Source of the DNA: Manis javanica
Lineage: Eukaryota; Chordata; Mammalia; Pholidota; Manidae
Assembly: GCF_040802235.1 (NCBI RefSeq)
Contig: NC_133166.1
Location: 2,542,001-2,606,000 of the forward strand
Length of the DNA stretch: 64,000 nucleotides
Direction of reading: 5' to 3'
How positions within the stretch are numbered: the first letter of the stretch is position 1; the number at the start of each line of letters is the position of its first letter. Below are positions 49,301 through 59,395 of the stretch, one piece after another. The translations under genes and the position numbers were made by a program. The notes beneath the pieces are model-generated. The model saw only the letters and a program-made list of their open reading frames with translations. It ran no database searches and was not told the origin of the DNA.

Positions 49301-50107
49301 ATAGGCAAAAACCTCTTAGACATAAACATGAGTGACCTCTTCTTGAACATATCTCCCCGGGCAAGGAAAACAACAGCAAAAATGAGCAAGTGTGAGTACA
49401 TTAAGCTGAAAAGCTTCTGTACAGCAAAAGACATCATCAAAAGAACAAAAAGGTACCCTATAGTATGGGAGAATATATTTGTAAATGACAGATCTGATAA
49501 AGGCTTGACATCCAAAATATATAAAGCGCTTACCCACCTCAACAAACAAAAAACAAAAAATCCAATTGAAAATTGGGCAGAGGAACTGAACAGACAGTTC
49601 TCCAAAAAAGAAATACAGATGGCCAACAGACGCATGAAAAGATGCTCCACATCACTAATTATCAGAGAAATGCAAATTAAAACCATAATGAGTTATCACC
49701 TCAAACCAGTAAGGATGGCTACCATCCAAAAGACAAACAACAACAAATCTTGGCGAGGTTGTGGAGAAAGGGGAACCCTCCTACACTGCTGGTGGGAATG
49801 TAAATTAGTTCAACCATTGTGGAAAGCAGTATGGAGGTTCCTCAAAATGCTTAAAATAGACTTACCATTTGACCCAGGATTTCCACTCCTAGGAATTTAC
49901 CCTAAGAATGCAGCAGCCCAGTTTGAAAAAGACAGATGCACCCCTTTGTTTATCGCAACACTATTTACAATAGCCAAGAATTCGAAGCAACCTAAGTGTC
50001 CATCAGAAGATGAATGGATAAAGAAGATGTGGTACATATACACAATGGAATACTACTCAGCCATAAGAAGAAAACTTAAATCCTACCATTTGCAACAACA
50101 TGGATAG
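46358..50107 (+). pseudogene. L1 ORF2 (endonuclease / reverse transcriptase), disrupted
   Basis: Starts MVTTNLKPAMAVTTYLSIVT. The endonuclease part has IKRHRVIEWIKKQDPSICC and ETHLKPKD, but the usual QETH is LETH. A frameshift near 46640 moves reading to the next frame (46468-47358: ILGDFNTPF, TISRIDHIL, LPTNFSDHKGIKLEI). Reading then returns to the first frame at 47792 ([51 protein letters not shown]). The catalytic box is FSDD rather than FADD. Stops at about 48716 and 48915, among others, precede the C-terminal part (49289-50107), which holds the Cys-rich region ([20 protein letters not shown]). A stop at 50105 ends it slightly early. No active enzyme is expected. Confidence 0.92.
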
Positions 50108-50540
50108 AGCTAGAGGGTATTATGCTCAGTGAAATAAGCCAAGCGGAGAAAGAGAAATACCAAATGATTTCACTCATCTGTGGAGTATAAGAACAAAGTA
50201 AAAACTGAAGGAACAAAACAGCAGCAGAATCACAGAACCCAAGAATGGACTAACAGGTACCAAAGGGAAAGGGACTGGGGAGGATGGGTGGGTAGGGAGG
50301 GATAAGGGGGAGGGAAGAAGAAAGGGGGTATTATGATTAGCATGCATAATGGTGTGGTGGGAGAAATGGGAGGGCTGAACAACACAGATAAGACAAGTAG
50401 TGATTCTACAGCATTTTGCTATGCTGATGGACAGTGACATTAAAGGGGTTTGTGGGGGGGACCTGGTATAGGGGAGAGCCTAGTAAACATTAAAATTTTT
50501 CATGTAATTGTAGATTAATGATAAAAAAAGAAAGAAAAGG
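50108..50540 (+). other. L1 3' UTR with G-rich tract and internal A-rich end
   Basis: Carries the L1-typical G-rich purine tract (about 50270-50330) and the conserved end CATGTAATTGTAGATTAATG, followed by an A-rich stretch (50521-50540) that looks like the element's own poly(A) region. Sequence then continues into retroviral material with no target-site copy. Confidence 0.8.
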
Positions 50541-51983
50541 GTGTTTACTGCCTGATAGGATAAAACTAACTGTAAATCAACAATTAATGCATGCTTTAAA
50601 TATCCTTAATTTTGATCATTTAAAGTTTGTCAGATGATCAGCTATGGAAGTACATTTTTCTGGTAATATTCCTTTCTCTGGAAAAAAAAAAGCAGTTCCT
50701 GTGTACTGATCTCCAATAAGTCCCTCACAATGGTATAAAGGGCATATCAAAGTGTGGTAAAAGGGTTTGTTTGTGTTTATACAGAGGATCAAAGCCGATT
50801 TTGGCTACCCAGAAAACGAATTAAGATATGATATGAAGAAAGACTTCCAACATCAACATTCTCTGGAAGAGTCATTCCAGAAGATGATCATCAAAAAACT
50901 TCAACAAAGATCCAGGTGCTGTTGTAGTTGTAGCTCCATTCATCCCACCGGTTCCTGGACTTGCCATTGGAATGAAGAAGGAGATATCTAAGCTTGCCTG
51001 TGCATACAGTAAAAGAACAAATTTGACTGGATCTATACTGTAGGGAACTCAACCACGAATCAGGAGAAGTGCAAGTTTGCAGCACTCCAAAATCTTGCGA
51101 CTACAGGCTATCTACTGTTAAAAGAACATATGGGATGTGAGCAGTCCTCAGGAATGTGTTGTTTTAATTTGTCTGATTTTTCTCAAACTATTCAAATTCA
51201 GTTAAACAATATCCATCGTATCATTGATAAGTTTTCACAAATGCCTAGGGTGCCTAACTGGTTTTCTTGGTTTCACTGGAGGTGGCTGGTAATTGTAGGT
51301 CTGCTTTGGTTATGTAGCTGTATTCCCATTATGCTAATGTGTGTGCACAATTTAATAAGTAGTTTAAAACCTATACATGCTTATATTACTCTACAAGAAG
51401 ATATGTCAAAGAAATAATCAATCTTCATCATGTTTTCTTCTGTCTGCTACTTCAAAAGCTTTTCTTCTTCCTTCCTAATTACAACCCTTAAGTAAAATTT
51501 GTGCCTCATATCGAATTTACTAAGTATCATAATTCTTCCAAGTGGTAAAATTACCTCAAGACAAATGCTGGGCATAAAAGCCACAGGGCATAAATCTGCA
51601 AAGAAGTTAAAAGCTAACCTTCTCAAACAATATTGTTTTTCTCTCACTTACCAACTTTACATTTCCCTGTATGGCCCTGGAAGATGACTGGTTAGCCAGA
51701 GACGGGTAAGGTTCCTCAAGGGAGGAACAACCTAAGACAGGCACAGTCGCAGGGGGGCCATCAGGTGAGAAATTTGGGATCAACAGAGGTGAGACTTAGA
51801 ACCTCACCCCCCCTGTTTTGAGAGAAATCTGCATCCGTGGACGTTTTGTTGCCCTTGTCTAGCTTGGATTAATACTTAGTCTATAGGCACACACCTGATC
51901 ATCTACATTTGCCCTCTTATAGCACTAAACTATGTTTACTACCTTTATCTTGCATCTACCTACCACTTCAGCATTTTATTAAA

Positions 51984-52012
51984 AATAATAATAATAATAA
52001 TAATAATAATAA
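51984..52012 (+). repeat. (TAA)n microsatellite
   Basis: About nine uninterrupted AAT units directly upstream of the retroviral purine tract; likely a slippage expansion within the fossil. Confidence 0.9.
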
Positions 52013-52020
52013 GGGAGAAA

Positions 52021-52338
52021 TGTGGGATTCACATATAAATCAAGTATAAAAATCAAACAAATATTCATATTTGACCTGATTATTTATAGTTCATAATGCA
52101 TGATCAAAACTGAACGTTTCTGTGATATGACTGTTCTTGCACTGTTCACCATGTAAGAACTTATTCACTATGTAAGAATTTTTTCACCATGTAAGAACTT
52201 GTTCGTTATGCTTCAGAAGATTGGAGACTGTTGAGAATTAGGCTTGGGGTTGATTAATGATTGTGCATTGAGTCCCCTATACAGAATTTTATTGTTGTTA
52301 ACAACCATTTGATCAATAAATATGAGAGATGCCCTCTC
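52021..52338 (+). repeat. Retroviral LTR, U3 and R only
   Basis: Begins TGTGGGATTCACAT right after the purine tract and ends about 18 bases past the AATAAA at 52315-52320. Downstream U5 is missing and replaced by an A-rich tail, the shape expected of a polyadenylated transcript end. It holds three tandem 19-bp units (52147-52203). Fossil, non-coding. Confidence 0.75.
52315..52320 (+). terminator. LTR poly(A) signal
   Basis: AATAAA, with the A-rich tail beginning about 19 bases later. It fits cleavage of the source transcript at this site. Confidence 0.8.
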
Positions 52339-52370
52339 AAAACAAAAACAAAAACAAGAACAAAAAAAAG
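52339..52370 (+). other. A-rich retroposon tail
   Basis: An A-rich tail interrupted by C and G, as in an aged poly(A) tail, directly followed by the right target-site copy. Confidence 0.85.
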
Positions 52371-52382
52371 ATTTGTATTGAG
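52371..52382 (+). repeat. Target-site duplication, right copy
   Basis: ATTTGTATTGAG, identical to 44479-44490. It closes the composite insertion. Confidence 0.92.
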
Positions 52383-52998
52383 AAAATTAACAGTAAAGGA
52401 GGTCATCAAGAGATATATAATCATCCACATCATTTCTCACATTATTAGTCATGTCGATGGCTGCATATTGAAATATATATGAAACTTGTTTTTAAATTGC
52501 CTGAAACATTTGGTTTCTAATATTGTGCACTCTGATTTTAGTTAAGACTATAATACTAAACGACCACGTGAAAACAACTGCTCTGTTTCCTCTAATGTGT
52601 TCGAAATGTTTCCAAGAAACTCACTGAGATGACCTGCAGGTTTAGAAATCTGGGCTCCATTTTCAGTTCTAAGTTGATTGAACAAGGCTGGATTTAGACA
52701 AAATTTTCACTGTAAATAAAATTATGAAAGGTATGAGGAAGTAACATTTATCAGTGATATGACCCAAAGCAATGAAAAACTTGTTTGTATTTTGTTATGT
52801 TCTCATAATTGACATGCGTACATATTCTTAAAATTCATGAAACAAATTTGGAATCGTTTGCCATACACAAGTTTGAGTATTGATTTTTCTTTGGATAATA
52901 TACTATTTGTATTTTCACACAGACTAATGCTTTCAGTGAACATCATTTTTTAATGTAGTATAGTCCACAAAATTAAATCCTACTTAAACTTAATCTTT
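52383..52998. other. Non-coding interval between the L1 unit and copy B
   Basis: AT-rich with nothing recognisable; no match to the sequence left of copy A. Confidence 0.5.
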
Positions 52999-53009
52999 CC
53001 ATCATGTTC

Positions 53010-53150
53010 CCACAGGTATATGTTATTATTCTAAAGATAAAGTACATGCCTAGGGATCAATAAATAACTACTCCAAGGTCAGTAAAAGCTAATTGATCTT
53101 CCAATGGTTTTTCAGACTCCAAAACTTTCTTCCCATAAATGTACTATTCT
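53010..53150 (-). repeat. MIR fragment
   Basis: Counterpart of 25850-25975: GGTATATGTTATTATTCTAA, CATGCCTAGGGATCAATAAA, then AGTAAAAGCTAATTGATCTT. Confidence 0.45.
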
Positions 53151-53819
53151 TATATGTTGTAAAAAAGCTTGATATTCTTCCAAGTCAAAAAATATTAAGA
53201 CATTCATGCATAAAATAAACAGCAATCCCATTACTCCATCATTCCTGAGAGACTTGATTTCTGATAATACTGCCAAGTGGGCAAACTTCTCATCCTCAAG
53301 GAGCTCAGAATTTTCAGAGGAATACAGAGAGAGTGGTTTTTCACAGTCTTAATGAGTTTCTGCCAGAAATAATTGAACCACAGGGATGCGATCCTTAGAT
53401 GGTAATTCCATTATAAAGTGTTCAGGTTCACCCTGTCTGTGCTGTCACTGGGAAATCACTCTTTGGCAGGTAGGATTATGCATGGTTAAAAGATATTTTT
53501 TAATCCAGAAATAAATACTTTAATCAATATAAATGTAATTATGGGTTGAAACTTATACTGATGGATCAGTAAATGTCTGGATTTAAATTTCAGTGATATT
53601 GTCAGAGTACGGTATTTACAGATGTACAGAAGAGTGGTAATTTTAATGAAAATGGTATGAGACCAAAGAGAACATTTACTTAATCAGTAATTATTGATCA
53701 TGTCCATTTGGGAAAGAACTGTTCTAGGTGGCAATTACAGTTACAGATTAAATAAGCTCCTTGTCCGTAAGCGCTCACATTTTGATATTGAGTCTTCTTT
53801 TAGACTAGACCTGGATTTA

Positions 53820-54065
53820 TCACCAAAATAATAGTAGCTACAACTTAATGAAGGGCTCACTACCTGTCACACATATTTTAAAATTTTACCTAGATTAACT
53901 GCCTCACATAGTGGAAGTTACTATTAGTAATCTTATCTTATGCATAAGGAAAACTGGGCACACAGAGATGACTCACTTTCCCAGTGCCACAGTAGGAATA
54001 AGCGGGTATGGGTTTTCCAGCCCCGAAGCCTGGCTGCAGACTCCCAGTAACTGGTACCCTTGGGG
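53820..54065 (-). repeat. MIR SINE, reverse orientation, complete here
   Basis: Reverse MIR: GTAGCTACAACTTAATGAAG, GCATAAGGAAAACTGGGCAC, ACAGAGATGACTCACTTTCC, AGTGCCACAGTAGGAATAAG, then AGCCTGGCTGCAGACTC. Copy A keeps only the first ~70 bases, which shows that A lost sequence rather than B gaining it. Confidence 0.7.
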
Positions 54066-56080
54066 GACTCTGAATAACTAAGCATGTTTACTGTCTTGCT
54101 TCATGAAGAAAAGTAAGCGGTGGTGCTCAATAACCATTTTGGTTCCTTCTGAGTTAACAGTGATCCTTTTTGTAATTGTAAACAACCTAATCTATGATCT
54201 TCTGTACCCCCTTCCTAGAAAATTGGCCACTTTTGTTTTAGCATCGATGGTAATTATTTAAAGTTAATTAAAAATGCACTTCATGAAGATGTCTTGAAAT
54301 TCATGTTTCCATTTCAAAATGAACCATGATGACATGGCAAGGAGACGTCACCCTTGTTAAAGCTGAATTCCACCCTCTAGACTGGGTGGCTGGGTCGTGG
54401 CAGCGGGCAGCTACCTGAGGGCGCCTCGGGGTGAGCTTGCATGTCAAGAGTGCAAAGCCTCAGGCGTTCCCAGAGCAACCTCTGTCTGCTGACAGGGCTC
54501 CTGTGTTTCCTTGCTCAAAACGGGTTAAGATGTTGTGTTCTGCTCGTTAAGGATGGTTATTCCCTTCAAGCACCCAGTGAATTTTCTGGAATATTCATTC
54601 CTTGCACTGCCTCCTTTCCCCGCAGTGAAATATAAATGGAAATATTATTTTGACTCTTCGTTAATGTTCCAGGAAGTACACATATATTAAAAGTGCCATC
54701 CCAGGACCAAAGATTGGTCTGTTATGATAAACACTGTGGTCTTATGAATTAAATAAAAAGAAAAACACAATACTTATGAGTCCACTGATTTAGGTAACTT
54801 GGCTTGCATTTTTGTAGCTGGTCAGAAAGTCCAAAGTGTACATGTGCAGAGTGGGATAATGCAGTGGACGGGATGCTGAGTGGTGCATTTACAAAGTGCT
54901 TTACAAAGTGACCTGGACCATGGCATTGTAGCTAATAATAAGAGTGGGGATGTTATTGCCACACTGGGGAATGTGTCATTGAAGGAGGATGTAGAAATTT
55001 CCATGATGGTGTTTGCCATCACTTGCATCCTGAGCAGAAGTTGGGAGATGCACTTCATGTATCTAATGTCTTGTCTCCTCGGTTTTATGGTGAATATGGT
55101 AATTATTTCAGTGTGGCGTTTTATGTTTTCAAAATTTAAAGTGAATTCATGTTAATTTTTCTTAATATTTTTAAGAGTTTAAATGAGGTAGAATTACAAC
55201 AAAATCATTAAGAATTTGTCAACAGTTTTTCAATATTTCCTCCTCTCCCACCAGGGAAACTTTAATACATTATTATTTCATGTGATCACTCCCCTACTGA
55301 TTATTTTATACCACTAATACATGTGTATGTAAATATCAATCTAACATGCATAAACTCATACATATATATCAATACATATATGTGTATGTGTGCTTATATG
55401 TTTTCTTACAAAAAACACTGATTTACATTTGTGCCCATGAAACAATTTTGCCACAACAATTGGTAATAATACACGATGGAAAGAAGCCCCTGAGCTGAGT
55501 CTTAAAAATGAAGTAAGATTCGGTGGTGTGAGGCCACCTGCAGAAGATGGGAGCAGGGAGAATGGTCATTCATGGCAGGGGAAGGAAGAGCTTGAAAATG
55601 ACCTTGAGGATAGAGAGGTAAGTAGATCCTAGTTTAAAACAATATGTGCCATCCAGCAGTTTCACTCCCCACATCAATTTACCTGTGAAAAGCAGATGAG
55701 CTTCAGTGACTGACGCTTAGAGACCACATCAAATAGTATATTGTGGAAAAAAAGATCACAAGTTTAAATAAAAGCCATGATTAATGAAATTGTTAAAGGC
55801 AAGCAAAAGTACAAAAATGTAATTAAAACTGGCAGAAAAGATAGTCTTTTCAAATGTGAAGAGGCTTGTAGGGAAGTATTTAAAATATGATTGTCTTTTT
55901 ATATAAGGAGCTCCCTATATTAATTTATATATTTCCACTATCAATTGCATGTTTGCTAGGTTATTTCTTTATGCCACCTGCATGTATAAATTTGAGAGAA
56001 GAGAAAAAAGGATCATATGACATGATGGGCATGACAGATAAATGACCAATGCATTTTTATTTCCTTTACTTTTGCCCTCA
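54066..56080. other. Non-coding part of copy B upstream of the OR gene
   Basis: 54066-54675 is B-only sequence with a local G/C-richer patch near 54380-54480. The rest is collinear with 26735-28110. It includes a TA/TG-rich microsatellite-like stretch at 55318-55410. Confidence 0.5.
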
Positions 56081-56100
56081 TTTGAAGCCAAACAAACACA

Positions 56101-57039
56101 ATGTTAGAGGAAAACCACACGGCAGTGACTGAGTTTATTCTCCTGGGACTGACAGATCTCCCCGAGTTGCAGCCTGTCCTCTTTGTGGTCTTCCTAGTCG
56201 TCTACCTGATCACCGTGATTGGCAACGTGAGCATGATTTTGGTAATTAGAAGTGACTCAAAACTCCACACGCCAATGTACTTCTTCCTCAGCCACCTCTC
56301 CTTTGTGGACCTCTGTTACACCACCAGTGTCTCTCCTCAGATGCTGGTTCATTTCTTATCCAAGAGAAAAACTATATCTGTCATTCGTTGCTTTATACAA
56401 TTCCACTTTTTCATTGTCCTGGGGATCACAGACTACTACATGCTCACAGTGATGGCTTATGACCGCTACGTGGCCATCTGCAAGCCTTTGTTGTATAACA
56501 GCCAAATGTCCAGACGTGTCTGCCTCTCTCTTGTTGCCGCTCCTTATATTAATGGCTTTGCAAATGGTCTGGTCCAGACCATCCTGATGCTTCGTATCTC
56601 CTTCTGTGGACCCAATGAGATCAACCACTTTTATTGTACAGAACCACCTCTCTTAGGCCTTGCCTGCTCGGATACTTATGTCAAAGAAATTACCATGTTC
56701 GTGGGGGCTGGTTCCAACCTCACCTGCTCTCTCACCATCATTCTCATGTCTTACATTTTCATTTTCACAGCCATTCTGCGTATCCGCTCTGCTGATGGGA
56801 GGCAAAAAGCTTTCTCCACGTGTGGGTCCCATTTGACCGCTGTCACCGTCTTTTTCGGGACGTTGTTCTGCACATATGTGAGACCCCTTTCTGAGGCATC
56901 AGTAGAGCAGGGAAAAATTGCAGCTGTCTTTTTTATCTTTGTGAGCCCCATGTTAAACCCTTTCATCTATAGCCTACGCAACAAAGATGTTAAAAGAGCA
57001 ATCAGGAACGTTTTCTACAAGGAATCGTTTGCTAAATAA
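56101..57039 (+). CDS. Olfactory receptor, OR5M subfamily (copy B)
   Basis: Duplicate of the gene at 28141-29079 and the same length (312 residues). By hand count there are 58 base and about 35 residue differences, denser in the 3' half. Landmarks are NHT 5-7, KLHTPMYFF 54-62, [12 protein letters not shown] 118-129, [13 protein letters not shown] in EC2, KAFSTCGSH 236-244 and [15 protein letters not shown] 283-297. Oddities are G96R beside the TM3 cysteine, CADPP changed to CTEPP (179-183) and a very different last seven residues (YKESFAK against HQQLLPK). The start [12 protein letters not shown] is preceded by a splice acceptor tract like that of copy A. The frame is open; motif drift suggests relaxed or shifted selection. 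Confidence 0.93.
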   Translation: MLEENHTAVTEFILLGLTDLPELQPVLFVVFLVVYLITVIGNVSMILVIRSDSKLHTPMYFFLSHLSFVDLCYTTSVSPQMLVHFLSKRKTISVIRCFIQFHFFIVLGITDYYMLTVMAYDRYVAICKPLLYNSQMSRRVCLSLVAAPYINGFANGLVQTILMLRISFCGPNEINHFYCTEPPLLGLACSDTYVKEITMFVGAGSNLTCSLTIILMSYIFIFTAILRIRSADGRQKAFSTCGSHLTAVTVFFGTLFCTYVRPLSEASVEQGKIAAVFFIFVSPMLNPFIYSLRNKDVKRAIRNVFYKESFAK

Positions 57040-57319
57040 ATGAAAAGACCACCTGTACAAGATTAACACACAATACACCTCTTATTTCCAATGTTTCAGA
57101 TGCTCAGATACTGTTAAATTGAGATCTCCCTGCCTCATTCTGTTCCTCTCCTCATTTCCTGCATGGAACTCAAAGATAAATTAAATGTTTTTTATCCTCA
57201 TGTAGAGTCTTAATATTTGTTCGTGTTTATATATACACAGAATTATATAGTATTATGTTGCCAGATAAACTCAATAAACATGAATTTACTCTATGTATCA
57301 TTCTTTAATTTATTTTAAT

Positions 57320-57990
57320 TTTCACTAAACACTTTTAGATTATACATGCTTGTTCATATAGCAGTGTTTTTCAGCTATTTTCTATGCCATTCCAAGCAAA
57401 GTGAAATGTTTCTAAACGCTTTGATAATAGTTGGAGATTTTTTTCTTTCAGTTGTATGGCCATATCCTCTGCCCAATTTTAAGGTGTTACTTTTTATCTT
57501 TAATTCCTATATTTGTAACAGCTATTCGTGTATTCTGTATTAGTTACTAAACTCTTAATGATATACCAGGTGCAAATATTTTCAACCTGTTTGTAGTTTG
57601 TATTTAATTTTCATGCATGATATATTTGGTGGTGCAGAACTTTTTATTTAAACAAAATTTAAATTTATTAATCTTTTTTTGTGTCTTGTGTATCTTGTCT
57701 AATCTATTCTTTTTTATTATAAAGCTGTTCTTTCTTTCATGTTTTAAAGTATTACTTTTGCATAGTTAAGTCTGTATTTTTGTTAGTATTATAAATGTTG
57801 CATAGCAGAATCTAACTCTATTTTTTAATGAAAATAATCAGTTTTTCATGTTTTGAACACTCCATTTTTTTTTCATTAGGTTTTTAGTGTAAACTCTGCC
57901 ATCTACCAAGTTTTCATATATGCATCAGTTTGTTTCTGAGTTCTAATTCTAGGAACAGTTCGTGAATTTATTCATAAATACAAACTATTT
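57320..57990 (-). mobile_element. Very old L1 ORF2 remnant
   Basis: Counterpart of 29380-29990, slightly longer in B: CATATCCTCTGCCCAATTTT, GCAAATATTTTCAACCTGTT, GGTGGTGCAGAACTTTTTAT. The last phrase is typical of reverse L1 ORF2. Confidence 0.5.
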
Positions 57991-58654
57991 GTATAAAAAA
58001 AGCTTTTCCAGCCATCATATGGAAGCTAGAAAAAGAGTATTTTCTTGAAGGATCTATGCCACAAGATGCCATTACAATGTTCAGGAGTAACTGTGCTCTT
58101 TCCAGAGTCCACATCCATCATATTTTTTTGTAAGACACACGAAAAGAGCTTCATTGATCCAGTAATGGTGGCTATGAGAATGAGAAAGACAAAGTTACTT
58201 ACAGTCTGTAATTAGGTCTGTGGTTATTTTAAAGCTCATATTTATCCCATAATCAAGAATATAGGTGGTTCTCATTAATAGCTATTGAGCTCATAAACTA
58301 TCACTGTGCCCCTTGCGTTCTGACTATGGGAGGGCAAGCTCTACTCTTCACCACGTCCCAATGTGATCGTTGTGAATTCTTAAGAATCAACACCCTTATC
58401 TTGAATTTTAAATATGCATTATCTCTTCAATCCCACCATGAACCAGAAACTCTTACAAAGTCTTTCACTACACTTTTGCTCTCTGCATTGACTGTATAGT
58501 GGTGAAGGAAGGTTTTCCCTGAATATTTATTAATAACTCTACAAATAAATGAGTGGATGAATGCCGCTATAGCTGAAGAATGGTTAGTATGGTGTGAGCA
58601 TGTCACCACTGCACAACTACCAACAGTGAGTTTTCACGGACTAATGTTTTCCCT

Positions 58655-58850
58655 GTTTGAATCCCAGGCTCACAGTAGATTATTTATATGCCAGGGAAAG
58701 TCACTTAACCTCTCTATGAGTCAGTTTTCCATCTGTAAAAGGAAGATAATGATACTAATGACCCATGGAGTTTTGTGAGGATTCACTGAGCTGAGGCTTG
58801 TAAAGTGCTGAGCCTGATGCCTGGCAGATAGTAGGTACTCTATGCTTATT
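58655..58850 (+). repeat. MIR SINE, well preserved
   Basis: Counterpart of 30700-30885: GGGAAAGTCACTTAACCTCT, TGTAAAAGGAAGATAATGAT, GTGAGGATTCACTGAGCTGA, AGATAGTAGGTACTC. Confidence 0.88.
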
Positions 58851-59049
58851 TTGTATTATTAATTCTTACCATTCCGTTTCTTTCCTCCTCTATCTCAGAG
58901 AAGTTAGTCACTCACCCCAGTTCATCTCCCTACAGAATTTCATTTTTGAGGGATAAGGAAATATATTCAATATAATGTAAAGGTCCCAGGGAGGGAATTA
59001 CCAGGATTTGTTCATATTCACTGAATTAAGTGCATATTGCATACCCCTT

Positions 59050-59395
59050 ATATTATTCAGCAAGCATTAGCTGATCACCGTTTTCCCCCAGGCTCAGGAC
59101 CTGTGCTAGCTGTGGAGATCACTGTTCTTGCCATTTAGGGTCTGCAGTCTAGTGATGGGAATAGAAACATTAGCAGGTAATACAACAGAGTGTGTTAGAC
59201 AAGGATGGGGGCAGCGCCCTAGGACAGCAGGGACGATGGAGGTCAGCCCCACGTCTGTGGAGGCAGAGAGAGCATCTTTTGTGAATATGTCAACTGCAGC
59301 CCTTGTCCCCACCAGGCGCAATGAGAATTTGAGGAGAATAAGGAATGCACTGACTGGAGGGAAGCTGGGGACATATCAAAATGGTGCTAGAAGGA
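59050..59395 (+). repeat. Ancient mammalian interspersed repeat, family not resolved
   Basis: Counterpart of 31085-31420; begins TTCAGCAAGCATTAGCTGAT. Confidence 0.45.

Larger units (their letters stand above)
50541..52338 (+). mobile_element. Endogenous retrovirus 3' fragment (env end and LTR), fossil
   Basis: A broken retroviral remnant carried at the 3' end of the L1 unit. About 50760-51420 shows env-like text, including a CCFNLSD motif of the transmembrane subunit and a hydrophobic anchor. An A-rich/TAA-repeat tract, the purine tract AAGGGAGAAA (52011-52020) and an LTR starting TGTGGG follow. There are no gag, pol or 5' LTR parts. The family could not be named. The fragment carries several breaks. 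As part of the L1 unit its insertion here is as recent as that L1. Confidence 0.75.
44491..52370 (+). mobile_element. Composite retroposed unit: full-length L1 plus 3' retroviral segment
   Basis: One 7,880-bp insertion bounded by a perfect 12-bp target-site duplication. Parts in order: L1 5' UTR (44491-45331), ORF1 (45332-46189), ORF2 (46358 to about 50190), 3' UTR with an internal A-rich stretch (to about 50540), retroviral 3' segment (50541-52338), and a final A-rich tail (52339-52370). No target-site copy or 5' LTR lies at the L1-retrovirus joint, so both parts arrived in one event. Best explained as L1 3' transduction of a neighbouring retroviral 3' end; template switching is the alternative. 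The L1 ORFs are broken. Confidence 0.88.

Noticed and set aside
50767-51417. Env-like open stretches as a domesticated host gene
   Set aside because: They are short, broken fossil text within a retroposed unit, with no sign of a preserved full-length coding region.
55318-55410. TA/TG-rich stretch as a regulatory element
   Set aside because: It looks like ordinary low-complexity sequence.
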